DNA of 64,000 nucleotides, taken from NCBI RefSeq assembly GCF_004295585.1, contig NZ_AP019400.1, forward strand, positions 1,827,501 to 1,891,500, read 5' to 3'. Every line of letters starts with the position of its first letter. The first letter of the stretch is position 1. This document shows positions 17,388 through 24,865 of the stretch, piece by piece. The translations under genes and the position numbers were made by a program. The notes below the pieces were generated by a model. It was not told the DNA's origin and ran no database searches. It saw only the letters and a list, made by a program, of their open reading frames with translations. This stretch comes from Cohnella abietis (GTDB taxonomy: Bacteria > Bacillota > Bacilli > Paenibacillales > Paenibacillaceae).

Positions 17388-17918
17388 TTAAATCCAGTAG
17401 GAAAGGAGTAGGACGGTACTGCTGCCTAATAAAGCGCCGGCAACGGTATCGCTTGGGAAGTGGAGCCCGAAGTAGATGCGGGATAGAGCTACGCCTAGTC
17501 CAATGGGCAGCAGGATAGGAATTAATAGCGGCTGGGTAAGCATCCAAGGAGTTAGCATGGCGAATGCTGCTGTCGTATGTCCGGATGGAAAGGAAGGGTC
17601 CTTAAGCGGGTGACGATTTGTCTTAATTTGCGGCAATACCTGGTAAGGCCGAAGGCGAGGAGCACTTCTTTTGGCTATGGCGACAGGAATGTGGCTAATA
17701 ATAACCGATGCGAAGGCAAGCCACCCGGCATGGCTCCAAGGCTGAGGTGCAAATAAACCGGCAGCTAACGAAATACAAAGGCTGAAGATTGCTCCTGCGA
17801 TAAGCGATAAGGTATGAAAAAGCCAATCCAACGCGGTACGGTTCCAACGGACGTTGACATGCAGGAACAGCGGGCGTTCGACTTCCAGAAGCATGCGATA
17901 AATTCTACTCACGTTCAC
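17388..17918 (-). CDS. PAP2 family membrane phosphatase
   Basis: 176 aa with several transmembrane helices. The three PAP2 phosphatase motifs are present: 'KRSAPRLRP' (KX6RP), 'PSGHTT' and 'SRIYFGLHFPSD' (SRX5HX3D). The family includes undecaprenyl-diphosphate, phosphatidate and phosphatidylglycerophosphate phosphatases; the small size suits undecaprenyl- or lipid-phosphate turnover at the membrane. The substrate cannot be assigned from sequence. Confidence 0.9.
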   Translation of the reverse strand: MNVSRIYRMLLEVERPLFLHVNVRWNRTALDWLFHTLSLIAGAIFSLCISLAAGLFAPQPWSHAGWLAFASVIISHIPVAIAKRSAPRLRPYQVLPQIKTNRHPLKDPSFPSGHTTAAFAMLTPWMLTQPLLIPILLPIGLGVALSRIYFGLHFPSDTVAGALLGSSTVLLLSYWI

Positions 17919-18602
17919 ACTCTCCTTTTTAAAGGCAGGCAGACTAATTAACTTCTAAAGGCTAAATGATCTTTCTACAAATAGAATATAACTTGATTGT
18001 CACGCCAGTATTAACGCTCCTCTAACAAACCGTTAAGCGATGCCATTCTATATAGAAGAAAGGTAGTCCATGTTTGTCGAATGAGCGCGAAATTTGAATT
18101 GCTTTAGCTCTTGGCATTTATTTGTGTGAAATGTGACGTTTTACAATCTTCGATGGATGGGCAAGCTTTTATTGGAGATATTTACATTCGTTACACCGAC
18201 CAGGCGCATAACATCTAGATGCTCACTTCAGTATTTTCTGGAGTGACTACGTAGAACGGGAGGGAAGAGATTTAGGGGCTAAAGTTGCATGTTAGCTAAC
18301 GGTAAATATCACTCAAACGCTGATTATGAAAATAATGGATGCAACCTTATAATTTTCTCAGACGTTAACTTATTGTGAACAGAGCATAGGTCTGCGGATA
18401 GAAAAAGAATGAAAAACGATGAAAAGCAGTGCTGTGACGTAGAAATCGCCGCTACATACGATGCTCTGATACTCAGAACACCGCATCTTGGCTGTAAGCA
18501 GCGAAAATGGTTGTAATGCCCTTTTGACAAACTGGAGCAAACGGAAGAGAATCAAGATTATCTCTTTCGGAGAAAACTCTGGAAGGGAATGAAGGTACAG
18601 TT
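17919..18602. other. Long gene-free spacer
   Basis: I see no convincing gene. A 9-bp stem near 18222-18247 (TCACTTCAG/CTGGAGTGA around a T-rich loop) has no T-run after it. Reading frames here lack ribosome sites and end in the microsatellite. Confidence 0.4.
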
Positions 18603-18630
18603 TTCTAGAGACAGAGACAAACAAAAAAAC

Positions 18631-18706
18631 AGAGACAGAGACAGAGACAGAGACAGAGACAGAGACAGAGACAGAGACAGAGACAGAGACAGAGACAGAG
18701 ACAGAC
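18631..18706. repeat. Hexanucleotide microsatellite (AGAGAC)12
   Basis: Twelve perfect AGAGAC units plus a partial AGAC, with a shorter imperfect copy at 18606-18618. It ends about 20 bases before the ribosome site (AGGGGG, 18727-18732) of the GT2 gene at 18744. The minus-strand Ser-Val repeat reading frame is an artefact of it. Confidence 0.97.
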
Positions 18707-18743
18707 AAAAAAAGAAAAAGGGATCTAGGGGGTACAACTGAAT

Positions 18744-19982
18744 ATGTTTAACAATTTTCTTTTGGTTATTCAGGTTTTGTTTTTTCTGGTTGGGGCGTAT
18801 CAGGTTATTTTGTCTTTCTTCGGGTGGTACCGCAAAAAGGAACGGATTACGCACAAGCCAACCAAGACCTTCGCTTTGCTTATCGCTGCGCACAATGAAA
18901 AGGCCGTTGTTGGAGCTTTAATCGAGAATTTGCTTAAAATGGATTACCCTCGCGAGATGTACGATATTTTCGTCATTTGCGATAACTGCACGGACGGAAC
19001 GGCAGACATAGTGCGCCGCTATCCGGGAGTTCATGCTTGCGAGCGTAATAACCCGAATGAAAGAGGAAAAGGCTTCGCAATTGAGTGGATGCTTAAAGAG
19101 CTATGGAAACATCCGAAGCAATACGATTCCATCGTTATGTTCGATGCGGATAATCTTGTAGCTACTAACTTCCTGCAATACATGAACGAAGATCTTTGCA
19201 ATGGTCATCGGGTCATTCAAGGATACCTGGATACGAAAAATCCGAACGATTCATGGGTGAGCGCTGCTAACGGAATCAACTATTGGTTCTGTAACCGCCT
19301 GTGGCAAATGCCGCGTTACAATCTGGGACTATCCAACTTCCTCGGTGGTACGGGCATGTGTTTTGAAACAAAGCTGCTTAAGGAAATGGGCTGGGGTGCG
19401 ACGAGTCTTGTAGAGGATTTAGAATTTACAATTCGATGCATTCAGCGTGGAATATATCCAAAGTTTAATTATGATGCTCGCGTCTATGACGAGAAACCAA
19501 TTTCATTCAGAGCATCTTCACGTCAGCGTCTCAGATGGATGCAAGGACACTTCGATATTACCCGTCGCTATATGCTTCCAGTAATGTGGCAGGGGATTAA
19601 AGAGCGCAGCTGGGTTAAAATTGACGCCGGATTATATATCTTTAACGCCTACAACTTCTTGATTGGTTTCTTGATTACGGCTACGCTTTGGTTTGATTTG
19701 CTGCTACCAGGAGATCCACATTTTGATTCCATTTACTCCATCGCACCAGCGTGGCTGGCGATTCCAATTTCGCTTTATATCTATCTCCAAGTACCGCTTG
19801 CAATGATGCTGGAGAAGGTAAATTGGCGTATATACGTTAAGCTTATTATGTTTCCGATATTTTTCTTTACTTGGTGGCCTATCACGTTCTACGCCTTCTT
19901 CACTCAAAACAACAAAACGTGGAGCCATACGCAGCATACACGGGTTATTCGTTTAGAAGAAGTGCAAGGTAAACAGATGTAA
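18744..19982 (+). CDS. Membrane glycosyltransferase family 2 (processive type)
   Basis: 412 aa. An N-terminal membrane helix (residues ~4-24) precedes a GT2/GT-A domain with 'LIAAHNEKAVVG', the 'DNCTDGT' Asp, 'MFDADN' (DxD), 'LVEDLEF' (catalytic Asp) and the processivity motif 'QRLRW'. Two or more C-terminal transmembrane helices follow. The architecture is that of cellulose synthase/poly-GlcNAc synthase-like enzymes that polymerise and export a polysaccharide. No accessory synthase or c-di-GMP PilZ domain is adjacent. It is preceded by a hexamer repeat in its likely 5' leader. Confidence 0.88.
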   Translation: MFNNFLLVIQVLFFLVGAYQVILSFFGWYRKKERITHKPTKTFALLIAAHNEKAVVGALIENLLKMDYPREMYDIFVICDNCTDGTADIVRRYPGVHACERNNPNERGKGFAIEWMLKELWKHPKQYDSIVMFDADNLVATNFLQYMNEDLCNGHRVIQGYLDTKNPNDSWVSAANGINYWFCNRLWQMPRYNLGLSNFLGGTGMCFETKLLKEMGWGATSLVEDLEFTIRCIQRGIYPKFNYDARVYDEKPISFRASSRQRLRWMQGHFDITRRYMLPVMWQGIKERSWVKIDAGLYIFNAYNFLIGFLITATLWFDLLLPGDPHFDSIYSIAPAWLAIPISLYIYLQVPLAMMLEKVNWRIYVKLIMFPIFFFTWWPITFYAFFTQNNKTWSHTQHTRVIRLEEVQGKQM

Positions 19983-20050
19983 TTGGATTTGAGTCCCGGG
20001 CTTTGCCCGGGGCTGCAATTCAGCTAGATAGAAAGTTGTAATAACCTTTG

Positions 20051-20079
20051 TTGACACCGATGGAATGACATGGTATAGT
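20051..20079 (+). promoter_or_regulatory. Sigma-A promoter of infC-rpmI-rplT
   Basis: TTGACA (20051-20056), a 17-bp spacer and TATAGT (20074-20079). Transcription would start near 20086 and include the L20 leader. Confidence 0.85.
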
Positions 20080-20085
20080 GGTCGT

Positions 20086-20290
20086 TGTGACTGATTTATG
20101 TAAATTATTCAGCACGCTCAAGCAGAAGCACCCGCTTCTCACCTGATTGGCGAATGCTAACGGGTTTGCGTAGCCCACGATATACGGCGCTTGCAGAAAC
20201 CTTGGTTTCTTGCAAACCGATAACGTTAGGACTAGAATGCGGGTCAATGCGACTCGTATTTTTTTGTTTCCAAATAACTTACTCGACAAT
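20086..20290 (+). ncRNA. Ribosomal protein L20 leader
   Basis: A structured leader lies between the promoter and infC. It contains several paired segments and ends in a terminator-like hairpin (20237-20244 with 20252-20259) followed by seven Ts. In low-GC Gram-positives this position is occupied by the L20 leader, where L20 binding causes premature termination of infC-rpmI-rplT. The call rests on position and the terminator, not on a covariance search. Confidence 0.75.
20237..20265 (+). terminator. Attenuator terminator of the L20 leader
   Basis: An 8-bp stem, ATGCGGGT with ACTCGTAT (two G-U pairs), followed by a run of seven Ts, 47 bp before the infC start. Confidence 0.75.
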
Positions 20291-20311
20291 TAATTTCGGA
20301 GGTGGAACATT

Positions 20312-20824
20312 ATTAGCAAGGATCATCAACTAAACGAGGAAATCCGGGCGAAAGAAGTACGGTTGGTTGGCGCTGAAGGCGAACAAATCGGAATTAAACC
20401 TTTTCGTGAAGCAATGCAGATGGCGATTGACGCGAACCTTGACCTGGTTAACGTAGCACCACAGGCTAAACCGCCAGTGTGCCGCATTATGGACTATGGC
20501 AAATTCCGTTATGAGCAGCAGAAGAAAGAAAAGGAAGCCAGGAAGAATCAAAAAATCGTCGACCTCAAAGAAGTTTGGTTTCGTGCTAACATTGAAGAGA
20601 ATGACTACCAGACGAAGTTTCGTAACGTCGTGAAGTTCTTAAATGAAGGCGACAAGGTCAAATGTTCGGTACGTTTTCGTGGTCGTGAAATCACGCACGC
20701 GAAGCTCGGTCAGAAGATCTTGGAACGGGTTGCGAATGAAGTAGCAGAATTATGTGTTGTTGAGCGCATGCCTAAGCTGGAAGGCCGCAGCATGATTATG
20801 ATTTTGGCTCCGAAAGCCCACTGA
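20312..20824 (+). CDS. infC: Translation initiation factor IF-3 (ATT start)
   Basis: The true start is ATT at 20312, preceded by GGAGGTGG with 6-base spacing. Translation then gives ISKDHQLNEEIRAKEVRLVG, the conserved IF3 N-terminus, and 170 aa in total. Starting at the internal TTG 20363 would remove this domain. The rest shows the IF3-N linker ('YEQQKKEKEARKNQK') and the IF3-C domain. ATT starts on infC allow autoregulation, because IF3 itself rejects non-canonical starts. It is the first gene of infC-rpmI-rplT. Confidence 0.97.
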   Translation: MSKDHQLNEEIRAKEVRLVGAEGEQIGIKPFREAMQMAIDANLDLVNVAPQAKPPVCRIMDYGKFRYEQQKKEKEARKNQKIVDLKEVWFRANIEENDYQTKFRNVVKFLNEGDKVKCSVRFRGREITHAKLGQKILERVANEVAELCVVERMPKLEGRSMIMILAPKAH

Positions 20825-20840
20825 CAGGAGGATACAATTC

Positions 20841-21041
20841 ATGCCTAAGATGAAAACTCATAGCAGCTTGAAAGACCGCTTCAAAATTACTGGAACTGGT
20901 AAAGTAAAGCGCTACAAAGCTTACAAAAACCACTTGTTGTCCCACAAATCGGGACGCGCTAAACGCGTACTTGCTGGTCAACCGTTGATGGCTCAAGGCG
21001 ACGTTCGTCGTTTGCAGCAGCAACTTGGAAACCTGAAATAA
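20841..21041 (+). CDS. rpmI: 50S ribosomal protein L35
   Basis: 66 aa, very basic, the full L35 length. It begins MPKMKTHSSLKDRFKITGTG and contains the conserved 'HLLSHKSGRAKR'. The start is 16 bp after infC with AGGAGG upstream. It is controlled with infC and rplT through the L20 leader. Confidence 0.98.
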   Translation: MPKMKTHSSLKDRFKITGTGKVKRYKAYKNHLLSHKSGRAKRVLAGQPLMAQGDVRRLQQQLGNLK

Positions 21042-21081
21042 TAGTAGTCGTCATATGAACACTTCCGGGAGGTAATGAATC

Positions 21082-21441
21082 ATGGCAAGAGTCAAAGGCG
21101 GATTCGTCACGCGCCGTCGTCGCAATAGAATGTTGAAGTTAGCAAAAGGTTACTGGGGCGCCAAGCATCGCCTGTTTAAGAAAGCTAAAGAACAAGTAAT
21201 GAAATCCCTTATGTACGCATACCGTGACCGTCGTCAGACTAAACGGAACTTCCGCAGATTGTGGATCGTGCGTATTAATGCTGCAGCTCGCCTGAACGGC
21301 TTGTCTTACAGCAAATTGATGCACGGCCTGAAATTGGCTGGCATCGAAGTAAACCGCAAAATGCTTGCTGACCTAGCTGTTAACGACATCAGTGCGTTCA
21401 ACTCGCTAGCTGGCGCTGCAAAAGAAAAAATCAACGCGTAA
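21082..21441 (+). CDS. rplT: 50S ribosomal protein L20
   Basis: 119 aa, canonical length. The N-terminus is [29 protein letters not shown], and the core has '[24 protein letters not shown]'. It is required early in 50S assembly, and in Firmicutes it represses its own operon by binding the leader mRNA. It is the last gene before a strong terminator. Confidence 0.98.
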   Translation: MARVKGGFVTRRRRNRMLKLAKGYWGAKHRLFKKAKEQVMKSLMYAYRDRRQTKRNFRRLWIVRINAAARLNGLSYSKLMHGLKLAGIEVNRKMLADLAVNDISAFNSLAGAAKEKINA

Positions 21442-21458
21442 ATTCATCGCGTAGACAC

Positions 21459-21480
21459 GCCCCGGGCAACCGGGGCTTTT
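21459..21480 (+). terminator. Rho-independent terminator of infC-rpmI-rplT
   Basis: GCCCCGG, a GCAA tetraloop and CCGGGGC, followed by five Ts. Confidence 0.95.
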
Positions 21481-21599
21481 TCTATTGTTCAGACCCCTTG
21501 ACGGCTGCCCGATTTGCTTCATGCTTCTTGGCAAACTTCTGTTAGCGAACTTTCGAACTTCTGTCCGCTAAACTGAACCATACTTCCGTTGACCACTCT

Positions 21600-21840
21600 C
21601 AACCCCAACTAATCTCGTCGACCAACCGAATTAAACTTCCGTTCACCAACCCCAGCTAAGCTTTCGTCGACCAACCCGAATTAAACTATTCTCTTCGACC
21701 AACCCCAATCAAACAAGTCCGCTAACCCTAACTAAACATTCTTTCACTAACCGCAACTAAACATTCTTTCACTAACCCCAACCAAACATTCATCCACCAA
21801 CCCCAACTCCACGTCCGCCAAACTACTTAAGCTCCTATCC
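21600..21840. repeat. Degenerate short C/A-rich repeats
   Basis: Repeated variants of CACTAACCCCAACTAAACATT at irregular spacings of about 24-30 bp lead into the 51-bp array. No coding signal is present. Confidence 0.6.
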
Positions 21841-21847
21841 ACTAAAC

Positions 21848-22440
21848 AACGCACTGAGGGCTACTAAGGGAGCCGCAAAAACCCATCCGCGCCCATTTAA
21901 CGCACTGAGGGCTACTAAGGGAGCCGCAAATACCCGTCCGCGCCCGAATAACGCACTGAGGGCTACTAAGGAAGCCGCAAATACCCGTCCCTTGCCGAAT
22001 AACGCACTGAGGGCTACTAAGGGAGCCGCAATTACCCGTCTGCGCCCGAATAACACACTGAGGGCTACTAAGAGAGTTGCAATTACCCGTCTGCGCCCAA
22101 TTAACGCACTGAGGGCTACTAAGGGAGCCGCAATTACCCGTCTGCGCCCGAATAACGCACTGAGGGCTACTAAGGAAGCCGCAATTCCCCGTCTGCGCCC
22201 GAATAACGCACTGAGGGCTACTAAGGGAGCCGAAAAAACCCGTCTGCGCCCGAATAACGCACTGAGGGCTACTAAGGGAGCTGCAAAACCCATCCGCGCT
22301 CGAATAACGCACTGAGGGCTACTAAGGGAGCCGCAAAAACCCATCCTCGCTTGAATAACGCACTGAGAGCTACTAAGGGAGCCACATAAACCCATCCACG
22401 TCCGAATAACGCACTGAGAGCTACTAAGCTAGTCTCAAGC
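21848..22440. repeat. Tandem array, 51-bp period, about 11.5 copies
   Basis: Units begin AACGCACTGAGGGCTACTAA at 21848, 21899, 21950, 22001, 22052, 22103, 22154, 22205, 22256, 22306, 22357 and 22408. All steps are 51 bp except one of 50. Because 51 equals 17 codons, long stop-free frames arise on both strands; they have no ribosome sites and simply repeat 17 residues. The array lies between the convergent rplT and nuclease genes. Confidence 0.97.
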
Positions 22441-22504
22441 TACACTCGTCGCATTCACTCATCTGCCTACGCCCCCCGCGAGCTCCCGTCCCCCCGCCCC
22501 ACAC

Positions 22505-22537
22505 CATCTTCAACAAAGCGCAGCTTTGTTGAAGATG
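22505..22537 (-). terminator. Perfect 15-bp hairpin at the 3' end of the nuclease gene
   Basis: CATCTTCAACAAAGC (22505-22519), loop GCA, then the exact complement (22523-22537). The minus-strand stop codon lies within it, so the last codons of the gene form one arm. No clear T-run follows. Confidence 0.6.
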
Positions 22538-23190
22538 TACTGTGTGAACCTTGATTTACCAGGAGAAGTCGAGGTCAATAGTCCTGCTCTGGCCAGGTTT
22601 AGGGTGCGGCGGGTTATTGTTACGCGATGCCAACCTAAATCCTCTGCAGCCTGCGAGGGGGTAAAGGGGGCGTTCCTGCGTGCTGCGTAATCCATTATCG
22701 CTCGATCCAAAGGGTTCTTAAGGGACTGGTTAGTTGGTTTTTCCAAGCTCCATTTGCCTTTAGTTTGCATTAGCAACTGCTGGCATCTGCGTGGGTGCTC
22801 CATGATATCGTCATAGGAAAAGCGAATAACAATCCAATCGTCGAAAATGAGGTGGTTTTGGCGTTGTAAATGATCGGCAAACTGCCAGCGGTCAGCGTTT
22901 CGCCAATGAGGACCGAACCCATCTATCTCGATCGCGATTTGGCCGCCAGCCAAAAACCAAGCAAAATCCAAATAGCGATAGCCATCCTTGAAGTCCCGTA
23001 CCTCAAATTCCGCCATCAGGCCATTAAAGCTGTGAAATATCGGCCACCAAACTTTCACTAAAAATTGTTTTTGCGCATGATTCATTTCACTTAACAGTCT
23101 GCGTTTCCTTTCCCCACTGCTGACCTTCTCCTGATTCGCTGTCCACACCTCAAAAGCAGCTTCGAATTGTGCATCATTTTTAACAACCAT
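22510..23190 (-). CDS. DUF559-like PD-(D/E)XK nuclease with C-terminal winged helix
   Basis: 226 aa. Residues ~60-140 resemble the Vsr/DUF559 endonuclease fold: 'FEVRDFKDGYRYLDFAWF', then 'IAIEIDGFGPHW' with the Asp/Glu pair, then 'DDWIVIRFSYDDIMEHP'. The C-terminal ~60 residues ('FTPSQAAEDLGWHRVTITRRTLNL') look like a DNA-binding winged helix. It is probably a small DNA nuclease of unknown target. No methylase or restriction partner is adjacent, so an orphan role is likely. The start ATG 23190 has AGGAGGGA 12 bases upstream. Confidence 0.7.
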   Translation of the reverse strand: MVVKNDAQFEAAFEVWTANQEKVSSGERKRRLLSEMNHAQKQFLVKVWWPIFHSFNGLMAEFEVRDFKDGYRYLDFAWFLAGGQIAIEIDGFGPHWRNADRWQFADHLQRQNHLIFDDWIVIRFSYDDIMEHPRRCQQLLMQTKGKWSLEKPTNQSLKNPLDRAIMDYAARRNAPFTPSQAAEDLGWHRVTITRRTLNLARAGLLTSTSPGKSRFTQYIFNKAALC

Positions 23191-23440
23191 AAATTCATGT
23201 CTCCCTCCTGAAATAAAATACGCCGTCCGCCCAGATGATCTGGAACGAACGGCGCGTGCTTCGCAACCTCATATATTTCATTCTAACTAATGCTAACTAA
23301 GATATTACAAAATGTGCTTCCTATCTACAAGCCCTATTTTCCAGTTGAAGGACAGAGGTACAAGCACACTCCGCTCCTAGTACATAGTTTATAGAACAAC
23401 GGGGAAAACGATCAACTATTATGCGGATTGTAGCTTCGCC

Positions 23441-23537
23441 GTTTGCATTTGTATTGCACTGGTTTACATCGTTTGCATCTGTATTGCACTGGTTTACATC
23501 GTTTGCATCTGAAATGCACTTGTTTACATCGTTTGCA
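23441..23537. repeat. Tandem repeat, 30-bp period, 3.2 copies
   Basis: GTTTGCATCTGTATTGCACT followed by GGTTTACATC recurs at 23441, 23471, 23501 and (partly) 23531 with exact 30-bp steps. It sits in the divergent spacer, ending 23 bases before ATG 23561, where promoter elements of the GF-rich protein gene would be expected. Confidence 0.95.
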
Positions 23538-23560
23538 CCCATGGAAGGAGTTGAATATTG

Positions 23561-23845
23561 ATGGCACGCATTACTCGTTCGCAAGCTCAAAATCTAGTTG
23601 GTAAAAAGATTTATGCGGTCCGCAAAGATGGCTCTGTCGTCTCGGGCAAGCTTGTTCGTATTCTTGGTAATCAATTGGTGTTGGAGCAACCTAAAGGCAA
23701 GAAGGTGAGCACGAAAGCGATTCTACCGCTTGCGTTGTTCGATATACTAGCTATAGGGACATTTGATGGTGGCTTCGGATTTGGTGGAGGCTTTGATGGC
23801 GGCTTCGGTGGCGGCTTTGGTGGAGGTTTCGGTGGTTGGTGGTAA
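23561..23845 (+). CDS. Small protein with SH3-like N-terminus and Gly/Phe-rich tail
   Basis: 94 aa from ATG 23561 (AAGGAG 10 bases upstream). Residues 1-65 have an SH3/Sm-like strand pattern ('LVGKKIYAVRKDGSVVSGKL', 'LVLEQPKGKKVSTKAI'). The last ~28 residues are almost only Gly, Phe, Asp and Trp in GGF repeats ending GGWW. Similar GF-rich tails occur in spore-surface or adhesive proteins, but no function is established here. It is flanked by a 30-bp repeat upstream and a terminator downstream. Confidence 0.7.
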   Translation: MARITRSQAQNLVGKKIYAVRKDGSVVSGKLVRILGNQLVLEQPKGKKVSTKAILPLALFDILAIGTFDGGFGFGGGFDGGFGGGFGGGFGGWW

Positions 23846-23870
23846 CCTAATAGCGTAATATGAAACTACG

Positions 23871-23904
23871 AAACAACGGACCGAGATTTTCGGTCCGTTG
23901 TTTT
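23871..23904. terminator. Bidirectional Rho-independent terminator
   Basis: AAACAACGGACCGA (23871-23884) with its exact complement, then TTTT. It is shared by the GF-rich gene and the convergent GNAT gene, whose stop overlaps the T-run. Confidence 0.9.
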
Positions 23905-24409
23905 AATTCCATCCTTCATCAGCTAAGGATTTGGCAAGCTCAATAAATCGCAGTTCGGGAAGCAATCGAACGATATAATAGCCGTTACGCTGGTAAAAAC
24001 GGAGCGCGCGGGTGTTATTATCGTCTACATAAACACGCGCCATCGTACAGCCCTTTTTACGACCGTGCTGCTCAGCCCGTTTCATCAGCTCTGTTCCCCA
24101 TTGTCGATTCTGATATTGGGAATGAACAGCTAATAAATTAATAAATAATATTTTGTATCGAAACTCCATCTGGAGGAAAGCTAAAGGTACGCTTCGCCGA
24201 GATTGAGCAATAACTAGCGTTGCGCCCTTTCGAAGACGGCGAGTAATTTCGTTATGCAGTCGCCTATCTCGCGGGTGCTGCCAAGGGGAAATGGGTACCA
24301 GCTGTGTGCGAACAAGATCAACAATTCCTTTGTCGTCCCGTGGTTGTTTCCAGCGAATCAAGAGGAGCACCTCCCCATTTTCAATTCGTCTTCCATAGCT
24401 TATTCGCAT
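23903..24409 (-). CDS. GNAT family N-acetyltransferase
   Basis: 168 aa. The GNAT core is in the C-terminal half: strand 4 'ILFINLLAVHSQYQ', pyrophosphate loop 'QNRQWGTELMKRAE', and motif B 'VDDNNTRALRFYQRNGYYIV'. The N-terminal half is basic and less typical. The acceptor substrate is unknown. It is transcribed away from the ilvB T-box leader. Confidence 0.82.
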   Translation of the reverse strand: MRISYGRRIENGEVLLLIRWKQPRDDKGIVDLVRTQLVPISPWQHPRDRRLHNEITRRLRKGATLVIAQSRRSVPLAFLQMEFRYKILFINLLAVHSQYQNRQWGTELMKRAEQHGRKKGCTMARVYVDDNNTRALRFYQRNGYYIVRLLPELRFIELAKSLADEGWN

Positions 24410-24471
24410 GGCAAGAGTCGATAATACAACGTATGAACAAGTTATTTGAACGGTAACGGCTAAGATGTGTA

Positions 24472-24500
24472 TTGACGAATGGCTTGGTGAAGAATATAAT
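24472..24500 (+). promoter_or_regulatory. Sigma-A promoter of the ilv operon
   Basis: TTGACG (24472-24477), a 17-bp spacer and a perfect TATAAT (24495-24500). The start would be near 24507, at the beginning of the T-box leader. Confidence 0.88.
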
Positions 24501-24506
24501 GAATGC

Positions 24507-24842
24507 TAAATCGACTGAAATACAAATGGCCGTGATGAGGAAAAAGCGATGGGGCTCTTATGCTCAGAGAGTGTCGGATTAGCTGAGACCGATGCCTTAA
24601 CCCCTGTACGCGAAGTCTCCTCGGAGCTGTTCGCCTGAACCGCCTAATAGGCACATTAGGGAGAATCGGATTGGCGCTCGTTATTGCGCTTAAAGTATGC
24701 ATTGTCTCAGGATTTACTCTGAGGACATCTTACTTTATAAGGCCGTCATCGTGAGATGCGCGGCAAACTCGGGTGGTACCGCGGAAGCAACAGCCTTTCG
24801 TCCCAAGACAGCCATATTGGCGTTGGGATGAAGGGCTTTTTG
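24507..24842 (+). ncRNA. T-box leader of ilvB
   Basis: A 335-nt leader with Stem I features (GATGAGGAAAAAGC, then AGAGAGTG) and the diagnostic T-box GGGTGGTACCGCGG at 24771-24784. It ends in a strong terminator. T-boxes bind uncharged tRNA, whose 3' end pairs with the T-box to favour the antiterminator. I could not fix the specifier codon by eye. A branched-chain amino acid tRNA is expected; 'GAA-GUC' near 24619 is one possible reading. Confidence 0.93.
24792..24842 (+). terminator. Regulated terminator of the T-box leader
   Basis: AGCCTTTCGTCCCAA (24792-24806) pairs with 24823-24837, then five Ts. Its left arm overlaps the region that pairs with the T-box in the antiterminator. Confidence 0.92.
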
Positions 24843-24865
24843 ATTTGTAGAAAGGAGGAATATGG

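Noticed and set aside
18370..18708. Ser-Val repeat protein on the minus strand
   Set aside because: Translation of the AGAGAC microsatellite only.
20363..20824. infC starting at TTG 20363
   Set aside because: Removes the conserved N-terminal segment and lacks a ribosome site; ATT 20312 fits both.
21835..22395. Long minus-strand frame with 17-residue repeats, and a plus-strand one at 21992-22315
   Set aside because: Produced by the 51-bp DNA repeat; no ribosome site or promoter, and a 50-bp step breaks the period.
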